From contig DHKB01000027.1 in NCBI GenBank assembly GCA_002407045.1, forward strand, positions 1 through 5,041: DNA of 5,041 bases, written 5' to 3'. The stretch is from Candidatus Bruticola papionis. GTDB lineage: Bacteria; Vulcanimicrobiota; Xenobia; Xenobiales; Xenobiaceae. The notes beneath the pieces are model-generated. The model ran no database searches and was not told the DNA's origin. It saw only the letters and a program-made list of their open reading frames with translations. A program made the translations under genes and the position numbers. This document shows, one piece after another, positions 1 through 4,459 of the stretch. Positions within the stretch are counted from its first letter, which is position 1. Every line of letters starts with the position of its first letter.

Positions 1-136
1 TGCCGCTCCCGCTCAGTCTGCTGTTCCTGCTCAGACCGCTGCTCCCGCTCAGTCTGCCGCTCCTGCTCAGTCTGCCGCTCCTGCTCAGTCTGCTGCTCCT
101 GCCGAAGAGGCTCCTCTTCCTAAGTCTGTATTCTAA
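1..136 (+). CDS. 3' end of an upstream gene: Ala/Pro/Gln-rich C-terminal tail (partial)
   Basis: The reading frame starting at base 2 is open from the window edge to a TAA at 134-136 and encodes the last 44 residues of a protein. They consist of six-residue units of the type A-A-P-A-Q-S, ending in a short acidic then hydrophobic terminus (AEEAPLPKSVF). No catalytic or folded domain is visible. The composition suggests a flexible, low-complexity tail attached to a domain lying upstream of the window. The gene is followed within 30 bases by a terminator, so it probably ends its own transcript. In Bacillota the gene before glmU is usually spoVG, a small nucleic-acid-binding regulator, so a SpoVG-like protein with a long tail is the natural guess from position alone. 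Nothing in these 44 residues proves it. Frame and stop are clear; identity is not. Confidence 0.6.
   Translation, partial: AAPAQSAVPAQTAAPAQSAAPAQSAAPAQSAAPAEEAPLPKSVF
2..109 (+). repeat. 18-bp in-frame tandem repeat encoding A-A-P-A-Q-S units
   Basis: Six consecutive 18-bp units start at 2, 20, 38, 56, 74 and 92. Units four and five (56-73 and 74-91) are identical. The others differ mainly at third codon positions (GCC/GCT, CCC/CCT). Unit two has Val for Ala and Thr for Ser, and unit six degenerates to A-A-P-A-E-E. The array keeps frame with the upstream CDS and probably continues to the left of the window. The unit length, a multiple of three, allows copy-number change without frameshift. 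Confidence 0.85.
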
Positions 137-163
137 ATATTTACAGCTTTAATAGCTTCTAAT

Positions 164-199
164 GCCCTTCCGCTTTTTTAAGCGGTGGGGCGTTTTTTT
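164..199 (+). terminator. Rho-independent terminator after the upstream gene
   Basis: A 12-position stem (164-175 with 180-191, including one G-T pair and one T-T mismatch) closes a TTTT loop and is followed by seven T residues at 193-199. It begins 28 bases after the stop codon at 136. It should separate the upstream gene from glmU, so glmU needs its own promoter or read-through. Confidence 0.9.
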
Positions 200-282
200 A
201 GCCTTCAAAGCTTAACTTTATTCCGCAGGATCAGCAAAGTAGACGTAGAACAAACAAGGCCACTTTGGTGTATATGGAACTT

Positions 283-306
283 TAGACAGCTTTTGCTAAG
301 CGTCTA
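283..306 (+). other. Bulged hairpin in the glmU leader
   Basis: Within the 159-base gap between the terminator and glmU, TAGAC-A-GCTT (283-292) pairs with AAGC-GTCTA (298-306) around a 5-base loop. This gives nine base pairs with a single bulged A at 288. It is not followed by a proper T-run, so it does not look like a terminator. It may be an RNA element or an operator. The rest of the gap (200-282 and 307-340) holds nothing else I can name, and no convincing promoter. Confidence 0.5.
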
Positions 307-340
307 GTTTCACTTCAAGCGCCAGGGGCAAATTTGCTGT

Positions 341-347
341 AAAAAGG
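341..347 (+). promoter_or_regulatory. Ribosome binding site of glmU
   Basis: AAAAAGG at 341-347 lies 11 bases before the ATG at 359. It is a moderate, slightly distant Shine-Dalgarno match. No other start codon in the same frame lies close upstream, so it supports the ATG. Confidence 0.55.
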
Positions 348-358
348 TTGTTGTCAAT

Positions 359-1726
359 ATGCAAAAGCGAGAAGAACCTAAACTTGCTTCCGTAATTTTA
401 GCGGCAGGCAAAGGTACCAGAATGAAATCGGACTTGGCCAAAGTACTCCATCCGGTTTTGGGCAGGCCTGTTATTTACAGGGTTCTTCAGGCTTTAGAAG
501 GCGTCAATTGCTCTGAGAATATTGTAGTAGTAGGCCATCAAGCCGAGCAAGTTCAGGCTTTTTGTCAAGAACATTTTTCTAATTGTTCTTTTGCCGAGCA
601 AGCTGTACAACATGGCAGTGGTCACGCAGCTCAAATGGCTTTACCTCAGCTGGCCGATTTTGAAGGTTACGTTTTAATCTTAAACGGCGATATGACTTTG
701 CTCGATACCAAGATTTTAGAGAAAGTCATCAACACGGCTATAGAAAATGATTATGCTTTGACGTTGCTCACGGCCAACTCAGCCGAACATCGCGACTTCG
801 GCCGCATTATTCGCGGCGCTGACGGTTGTGTCAAATGCATTACTGAAGCCAAAGATTGCACTCCAGAAGAATATGCCGTTACCGAAGTAAATATCGGCGC
901 CTATTGTGCTAAAGCGGAATTTTTGCGTCGCTTCTTACCTCAGCTTACTCCCAACAATGCTCAAGGCGAACTTTATCTAACCGATCTAGTTAGTTTGGGC
1001 AGTGCCGCCGGTGAGAAGATCGGTGCTGTCGTAGATGATGTAGTCTATGCTTTAGGCGTCAACACTCGCGCCGACTTAGCCAAAGCTGCCGCTTTGTTGA
1101 AAGAGCGCAAATTGCAAGAGCTCATGATTAACGGCGTCAGCATTATCGATCCTCAGTCCACTTGGATCGAAGATCAAGTACAAATCGGTCGTGACAGCGA
1201 AATTTGGCCTGGCACAGTTTTGCAAGGCGCCACTTCTATCGGCCAAGGATGCAAAATCGGCCCTAATACACAAATTACCGACAGTACAATTGGTGATAAT
1301 AGCGCCGTGCTCCACTCAGTGCTCAACCAAGCTACCGTCGGCAACAGCGTGAATATTGGCCCCTTTGCTTACTTACGCCCTCAAGCTAATATTGCCGATC
1401 GCGCCAAAGTAGGCGACTTCGTAGAAATTAAAAATGCCAATATCGGCGAAGGGACTAAGGTTCCTCACCTTACCTATGTAGGCGACGCCGATGTAGGCAG
1501 CGGCACTAATATTGGCTGCGGTACTATTACGTGCAATTACGATGGTAAGGCCAAACACCGCACCGTGATCGGCGACCATGTCTTTATTGGCTCCAATTCA
1601 AGTTTAGTTGCTCCTGTAACCGTCGGTAACGGCGCCAAAACTGGCGCAGGTACGGTGGTTATTCGCGATGTGCCTGAAAATAGTGTAGTAGTCGGTGTTC
1701 CGGCTCGCCCTATCAGTCAGCGCTAA
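359..1726 (+). CDS. glmU: Bifunctional UDP-N-acetylglucosamine pyrophosphorylase / glucosamine-1-phosphate N-acetyltransferase
   Basis: GlmU makes UDP-GlcNAc in two cytoplasmic steps: acetyl-CoA-dependent acetylation of glucosamine-1-phosphate, then uridylyl transfer from UTP. The product feeds peptidoglycan and other cell-envelope glycans. The 455 residues match the usual family length. The N-terminal nucleotidyltransferase domain (about 9-235) shows LAAGKGTRMKS at 14-24, with the substrate-binding Lys at 28. It also has QHGSGHA at 84-90, NGD at 109-111 (metal-binding Asp111) and GVN at 233-235 (metal-binding Asn235). The C-terminal left-handed beta-helix (about 265-445) is built of hexapeptide repeats. 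It carries GPFAYLRP at 334-341, the catalytic-base candidate His370 in KVPHLTY, and NYDG at 394-397. All core residues expected from the E. coli enzyme appear present. Small departures are Ser87 where Thr is usual and Thr113 where Pro is usual after the GD motif. The ATG at 359 puts the glycine-rich loop at the normal distance. prs follows after 27 bases. Confidence 0.98.
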   Translation: MQKREEPKLASVILAAGKGTRMKSDLAKVLHPVLGRPVIYRVLQALEGVNCSENIVVVGHQAEQVQAFCQEHFSNCSFAEQAVQHGSGHAAQMALPQLADFEGYVLILNGDMTLLDTKILEKVINTAIENDYALTLLTANSAEHRDFGRIIRGADGCVKCITEAKDCTPEEYAVTEVNIGAYCAKAEFLRRFLPQLTPNNAQGELYLTDLVSLGSAAGEKIGAVVDDVVYALGVNTRADLAKAAALLKERKLQELMINGVSIIDPQSTWIEDQVQIGRDSEIWPGTVLQGATSIGQGCKIGPNTQITDSTIGDNSAVLHSVLNQATVGNSVNIGPFAYLRPQANIADRAKVGDFVEIKNANIGEGTKVPHLTYVGDADVGSGTNIGCGTITCNYDGKAKHRTVIGDHVFIGSNSSLVAPVTVGNGAKTGAGTVVIRDVPENSVVVGVPARPISQR

Positions 1727-1753
1727 AAATCTAGGGAAAGCGAAGAATTAGTT

Positions 1754-2785
1754 ATGAGCGAAATTAACGATCCTAACATCTCCGAACTCACAGCCTCTGA
1801 AAATATGGATGCTATTCCTTTAGATTCTGTATTCCAGCCTACTCACCACGTAAAGCTATTTCACGGCAATTCCAATCCTGGTTTGGCCAAAGCAGTAGCC
1901 GATTATTTGCAAATTCCTTTAGGCAAAGCTATGGTAACAACTTTCGCCAATAAAGAAATTCGCGAAAAGATCGAAGAAAACGTACGCGGTGCCAGAGTGT
2001 TTGTCATTCAGCCTACTTGCGGCAACGTCAATGATACGCTCATGGAGTTGCTGATTATGATTGACGCTCTCAAGAGAGCTTCTGCTCATCAGATTTGCGC
2101 CGTTATTCCCTACTACGGCTACGCCAAACAAGAGAAGAAAACTTCTGGACGCGAGCCCATTACAGCCAAGTTGGTAGCCAATCTTATTACCACAGCCGGC
2201 GCCGATCGCATCATCACTTGCGATTTGCATGCCGCCGCTATCCAAGGATTCTTCGATATTCCCGTCGACAATTTGAGTGCTTTGCCAATTATCGCCGAGC
2301 ATTATTTAAAGAAAAATATTCCTAAGAAGAATTTAGTTGTTGTTTCTCCCGATGCCGGTGGCGTAGCTAGAGCTACAAAATTAGCCGAGCGTTTGGGAGC
2401 CAAATTGGCGATCATTTTCAAGCGTCGTCCCGAGCCAGATAAACTCGATGTTATCGATATTGTAGGCGATATTAAGGGTAAAACTTGCATTGTGGTAGAT
2501 GATATGATTTCTACCGGCGGCACTTTAGTAAAAGGTGTAGAAACCTTAATTGAGCACGGCGCCAAAAAAGTTTACACTGCAGCGACTCACGCCATTTTTG
2601 CCGAGAACGCAGTGCAAATTATCAAAGATTCTCCTATTGAAGAATTGATTGTCACCGATACTATTCCCATTTCCGAAGAAGCTAAGAGTATGGACAAATT
2701 GAAAGTTTTGTCTTTGGCTCCGCTCTTAGGAGAGACAATCCGCAGAACTCACTTTAATTTGTCGGTCAGCGAACTTTTCGTCTAG
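1754..2785 (+). CDS. prs: Ribose-phosphate pyrophosphokinase (PRPP synthetase, class I)
   Basis: The enzyme transfers pyrophosphate from ATP to ribose-5-phosphate to give PRPP, the precursor for purines, pyrimidines, histidine, tryptophan and NAD. Visible motifs are the ATP-contact segment FANKEI (64-69), the core stretch YYGYAKQEKK (120-129) and SGREPITAKLVANL (131-144). They continue with CDLHA holding metal-ligand His159, QGFFDIPVDN (164-173) and SPDAGGV (198-204). The catalytic loop KRRPEP is at 223-228 and the PRPP-binding loop VDDMISTGGT at 248-257. Lys125 stands where B. subtilis and human enzymes have an ATP-binding Arg, a conservative change. The usual family length is about 315-320; this protein has 343 because some 30 polar residues precede the conserved start (VKLFHGNSNP at 33-42). 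The ATG at 1754 has only a weak, distant purine stretch (AGGGAAAG, 1733-1740). An in-frame ATG at 1805 would give 326 residues but has no better ribosome site, so the start is uncertain. The gene lies 27 bases after glmU and is probably co-transcribed with it. Confidence 0.97.
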   Translation: MSEINDPNISELTASENMDAIPLDSVFQPTHHVKLFHGNSNPGLAKAVADYLQIPLGKAMVTTFANKEIREKIEENVRGARVFVIQPTCGNVNDTLMELLIMIDALKRASAHQICAVIPYYGYAKQEKKTSGREPITAKLVANLITTAGADRIITCDLHAAAIQGFFDIPVDNLSALPIIAEHYLKKNIPKKNLVVVSPDAGGVARATKLAERLGAKLAIIFKRRPEPDKLDVIDIVGDIKGKTCIVVDDMISTGGTLVKGVETLIEHGAKKVYTAATHAIFAENAVQIIKDSPIEELIVTDTIPISEEAKSMDKLKVLSLAPLLGETIRRTHFNLSVSELFV

Positions 2786-2788
2786 TTC

Positions 2789-2901
2789 AATTGCCCGATA
2801 AGAAACTAAAATCGTAAGAAAAATGTAATAGACCCGCGCTTTGCCGTCCGGCCTTCTATCTTGACATGCCTAATAAAAAAAGATAGAATAGTCGGGCAAT
2901 T
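2789..2901. repeat. Nested inverted repeats around the rplY promoter
   Basis: Outer pair: AATTGCCCGA at 2789-2798 and its perfect complement TCGGGCAATT at 2892-2901. Inner pair: TTCTATCTT at 2854-2862 and AAGATAGAA at 2880-2888, also perfect, with a 17-base spacer. The inner arms overlap the -35 and -10 boxes of the promoter. The right outer arm covers the predicted transcription start. In RNA reading through from prs the arms could fold into one branched structure. There is no T-run, so this is not a standard terminator. Confidence 0.6.
2861..2889 (+). promoter_or_regulatory. Sigma-A/sigma-70 type promoter for rplY
   Basis: A perfect -35 box TTGACA (2861-2866) is separated by exactly 17 bases from the -10 box TAGAAT (2884-2889, five of six consensus). 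Transcription would begin near 2896, giving a leader of about 125 bases before the rplY ATG. It is the best promoter in the window and sits in the 236-base gap after prs. rplY-pth can therefore be expressed independently of glmU-prs. In B. subtilis the equivalent gene ctc is known for a sigma-B promoter; here the boxes are of the vegetative type. Confidence 0.85.
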
Positions 2902-2951
2902 TATCCTGGCAGCCGTGTATTTTAAATAATGCGGCGCTAAGTAAAGGATAA
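2901..2951 (+). other. Possible first stem-loop of the rplY leader
   Basis: TTATCC (2901-2906) can pair with GGATAA (2946-2951). Inside it, GCCGTGT (2912-2918) can pair with ATGCGGC (2929-2935) with two G-U pairs. An asymmetric internal loop lies between the two helices. Its 3' side contains AGTA (2940-2943), a sequence also found in loop-E type motifs such as the L25 site on 5S rRNA. The helices are short and the fold was read by eye, so this is tentative. Confidence 0.3.
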
Positions 2952-2961
2952 GCGAGTATTC

Positions 2962-3017
2962 GATCTTTTCCTCTTCCTGAATTTTGCGGAAAAGATCTTC
3001 GCGGGTACCGAGGAGGA
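2962..3017 (+). promoter_or_regulatory. rplY leader hairpin with candidate pseudoknot to the ribosome binding site
   Basis: GATCTTTTCC (2962-2971) and GGAAAAGATC (2988-2997) form a perfect 10-bp stem with a 16-base loop. The 5' side of the loop, TCTTCCT (2972-2978), is complementary to AGGAGGA (3011-3017), the rplY Shine-Dalgarno region. That gives seven pairs including one G-U, and none compete with the stem. The arrangement could hide or expose the ribosome site. The stem is clear in the sequence; the pseudoknot and any regulatory role are inference. Pyrimidine-rich stretches match Shine-Dalgarno sequences easily by chance. Confidence 0.5.
3011..3016 (+). promoter_or_regulatory. Consensus Shine-Dalgarno of rplY
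   Basis: AGGAGG lies five bases before the ATG at 3022. It is the strongest ribosome binding site in the window, fits the need for high ribosomal protein output, and fixes the rplY start. Confidence 0.9.
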
Positions 3018-3021
3018 ATAT

Positions 3022-3660
3022 ATGTCCCAGGTTAAGCTGGAAGCGAAAGTTCGTAAAGAGACCGGTAAGGGTGTTGCCAGACGTTTGCGCCGTGAAGGTC
3101 GTATACCTGCCGTGTTGTACGGTCATCACCTCGAAGAGCCGATTATCCTTGATGTAAACTCAAAAGACACTGAGAAAATTCTTCAAACCGTAGGTAAGAC
3201 TGCTATCATCAATTTGACCTTCGGCGAAGAGGGCGTCCAGGATCAGTTAGCTATGTTGGCCGACTATTCTCGCGATGTATTCGGCACCTGCCTCTTACAT
3301 GTAGACTTCAAGCAAGTTCGCATGGATGAGAAAGTTACCGCTTCCGTTCCCGTAGTATTGGTAGGCGAAGCTGCCGGCGTAAAAGAAGGCGGCGTTGTTG
3401 AGCAAATGCTCCACGAAATTGAAATCGAGAGCTTACCTCTGTCTATTCCCGCTCATATCGAAGTTGATATCAGCGGCTTAGGCCTTGGTCACCACCTCAC
3501 TGTCGCTCAGATCGTTTGCCCCGAAGGCGTAGAGATTAAAGCTGATCCTTCCGAAACCATCGTAAGCATTGCTATTCCTAGAGCAGTAGCCGAGTCCACC
3601 GAGACTGAAGAGACTGCCGCCACTACTGAAGAGCAGCCTGCTGCTGGTGACGCCGAATAA
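3022..3660 (+). CDS. rplY: Large ribosomal subunit protein bL25 (general stress protein CTC / TL5 type)
   Basis: bL25 binds 5S rRNA (loop E region) in the central protuberance of the 50S subunit. The 212-residue protein is the long, two-domain CTC/TL5 form rather than the roughly 95-residue E. coli form. The N-terminal L25 domain (about 1-97) has the diagnostic stretch RKETGKGVARRLRREGRIPA at 11-30, followed by VLYG. It ends with LLHVDFKQV (91-99). The C-terminal TL5 beta domain (about 101-187) contains VPVVLVGEAAGVKEGGVVEQ (109-128) and the HIEVDISGLGLGHHLTV region (145-161). Residues 188-212 form an acidic Ala/Thr/Glu-rich tail, probably disordered. The start is fixed by AGGAGG five bases upstream. 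The gene has its own promoter and a structured leader, and pth follows 63 bases later. In B. subtilis the homologue Ctc is stress-induced; nothing in this sequence shows a stress promoter. Confidence 0.96.
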   Translation: MSQVKLEAKVRKETGKGVARRLRREGRIPAVLYGHHLEEPIILDVNSKDTEKILQTVGKTAIINLTFGEEGVQDQLAMLADYSRDVFGTCLLHVDFKQVRMDEKVTASVPVVLVGEAAGVKEGGVVEQMLHEIEIESLPLSIPAHIEVDISGLGLGHHLTVAQIVCPEGVEIKADPSETIVSIAIPRAVAESTETEETAATTEEQPAAGDAE

Positions 3661-3709
3661 GGTTATAGGCTTTGTATAAAGCGCAAGTTTCTAGAGAGCA
3701 CTTAGCTGC

Positions 3710-3714
3710 GGGAG
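3710..3714 (+). promoter_or_regulatory. Ribosome binding site that sets the TTG start of pth
   Basis: GGGAG at 3710-3714 ends nine bases before TTG at 3724-3726. The next in-frame ATG is codon 26, inside the catalytic RHNMG motif, so it cannot be the start. The ribosome site therefore supports TTG. Confidence 0.7.
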
Positions 3715-3723
3715 ATTAAAGAA

Positions 3724-4305
3724 TTGAACGCTGCTAGTGCTTTTTTAATTGTTGGTTTAGGCAATCCCGGAGCCGAATATAAAAATACGCGCCACAATAT
3801 GGGTTTTAGGGCTGTAGATCTTTTTGCTCAAGAGCACAAATTAGAATTTACACGCAAAACCAAACTTTATTTAGGTGCATCTGGCACTATAGGCTCTACC
3901 GATGTTTTCATCATCAAGCCTCGTACTTATATGAACCTTTCCGGAAACGCCGTTCTCTCTATGTGCACCAGTTACGGCTTTAAACCGCACCAAATTATTG
4001 TCGTTTCTGATGACTTCTGTCTGCCCTTGGGCCGTTTGCGCATTCGCAAAAGCGGAGGTAGCGGAGGCCACAATGGCTTAAATAATATTATCGCTTGCTT
4101 AGGAGCCAACGACTTTATCAGAGTCCGTTTAGGCATAGGTTCTTCCCCTGCTGGTGAAGATCCCATCAATTTCGTCTTAGGCACTTTTAAGCCCGAAGAA
4201 TACGAGCCTATCAACAAGCTTTTGCAACAAGCTTCCGAAGCTATCTCCTATATAATAGAGTGTGGCCCCGAAGCTGCTATGAATAAATTTAACGGTCAAG
4301 CTTAA
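3724..4305 (+). CDS. pth: Peptidyl-tRNA hydrolase (Pth1 family)
   Basis: Pth cleaves the ester bond of peptidyl-tRNAs that drop off the ribosome, recycling tRNA in the cytoplasm. The 193 residues fit the family length. Signature motifs are GLGNPG (11-16) with Asn14, Tyr19, catalytic His24 in NTRHNMG (21-27) and PRTYMNLSG (66-74) with substrate-binding Asn71. Catalytic-partner Asp96 lies in the VVSDDFCLPLG segment (93-103), and GGSGGHNGL (111-119) carries His116 and Asn117. Most relatives read HDELDLP or DDLDLP where this protein has SDDFCLP, so the second conserved acidic position is Cys99; the catalytic Asp is kept. Translation must begin at TTG 3724, because the glycine-rich motif starts at codon 11 and no earlier ATG or GTG is in frame. 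A small GCTTT/AAAGC hairpin (3669-3682) lies in the 63-base gap after rplY but lacks a T-run, so rplY and pth are probably co-transcribed. The gene is followed by a strong terminator; no mfd follows. Confidence 0.97.
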   Translation: MNAASAFLIVGLGNPGAEYKNTRHNMGFRAVDLFAQEHKLEFTRKTKLYLGASGTIGSTDVFIIKPRTYMNLSGNAVLSMCTSYGFKPHQIIVVSDDFCLPLGRLRIRKSGGSGGHNGLNNIIACLGANDFIRVRLGIGSSPAGEDPINFVLGTFKPEEYEPINKLLQQASEAISYIIECGPEAAMNKFNGQA

Positions 4306-4345
4306 AACATGTCCGCAGCTTCTCCAAGCGCGGGTCGCCCGTTTC

Positions 4346-4398
4346 ACATAAAAAGTGCCTGTACAGATAAAAGCTTCTGTACAGGCACTTTTTTATGT
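4346..4398. terminator. Bidirectional rho-independent terminator between pth and the convergent flavoprotein gene
   Basis: AAAAAGTGCCTGTACAG (4350-4366) pairs perfectly with CTGTACAGGCACTTTTT (4377-4393) around a 10-base loop. One extra T lies at 4394, and ACAT/ATGT extends the ends. On the + strand the stem runs into T4389-4394; on the - strand it runs into the complement of A4350-4354. It can therefore end pth transcripts and those of the convergent gene. The arms contain the self-complementary CTGTACAG. Confidence 0.95.
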
Positions 4399-4399
4399 T

Positions 4400-4439
4400 A
4401 GCGCCACCGCCACTTTTTCCCCCACCAGGCGGCGGCGCT
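4400..4439 (-). other. GC-rich hairpin downstream of the flavoprotein gene
   Basis: AGCGCCACCGCC (4400-4411) faces GGCGGCGGCGCT (4428-4439) around a 16-base loop. On the + strand there is one A-C mismatch (4406 with 4433). In - strand RNA the same position becomes a U-G pair, giving an unbroken 12-bp helix. It lies just past the flavoprotein stop codon, ahead of the shared terminator. It probably belongs to that transcript's 3' end, for example as an mRNA-stabilising or termination-assisting hairpin. It has no U-run of its own. Confidence 0.6.
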
Positions 4440-4459
4440 CTATGCCGGCCCCAACCGCA

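Noticed and set aside
2..109. CRISPR array
   Set aside because: The units are contiguous 18-bp repeats with no spacers and they encode an in-frame peptide repeat.
283..310. TAGACA-16-TAGTTT as a glmU promoter
   Set aside because: The -10 box matches consensus at only three of six positions and both boxes lie in a hairpin, so it cannot be told from chance in AT-rich sequence.
1076..1579. - strand open frames within glmU
   Set aside because: They lie wholly inside a well-conserved gene, lack ribosome sites and resemble no protein; they are antisense shadows.
1919..2565. Open frames on both strands within prs
   Set aside because: They overlap conserved prs codons in other frames and have no recognisable motifs.
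2866..2886. Mini-ORF M-P-N-K-K-R as a leader peptide
   Set aside because: It lies upstream of the predicted transcription start and has no ribosome site.
2929..2940. Mini-ORF M-R-R in the rplY leader
   Set aside because: Only three codons and no Shine-Dalgarno sequence upstream.
2806..3129. - strand open frame across the rplY promoter and leader
   Set aside because: It overlaps the promoter, the structured leader and the start of rplY, and has no family resemblance.
4330..4344. CGGG-TCG-CCCG-TTT as a pth terminator
   Set aside because: Only four base pairs and three T residues, and a far stronger terminator lies immediately downstream.
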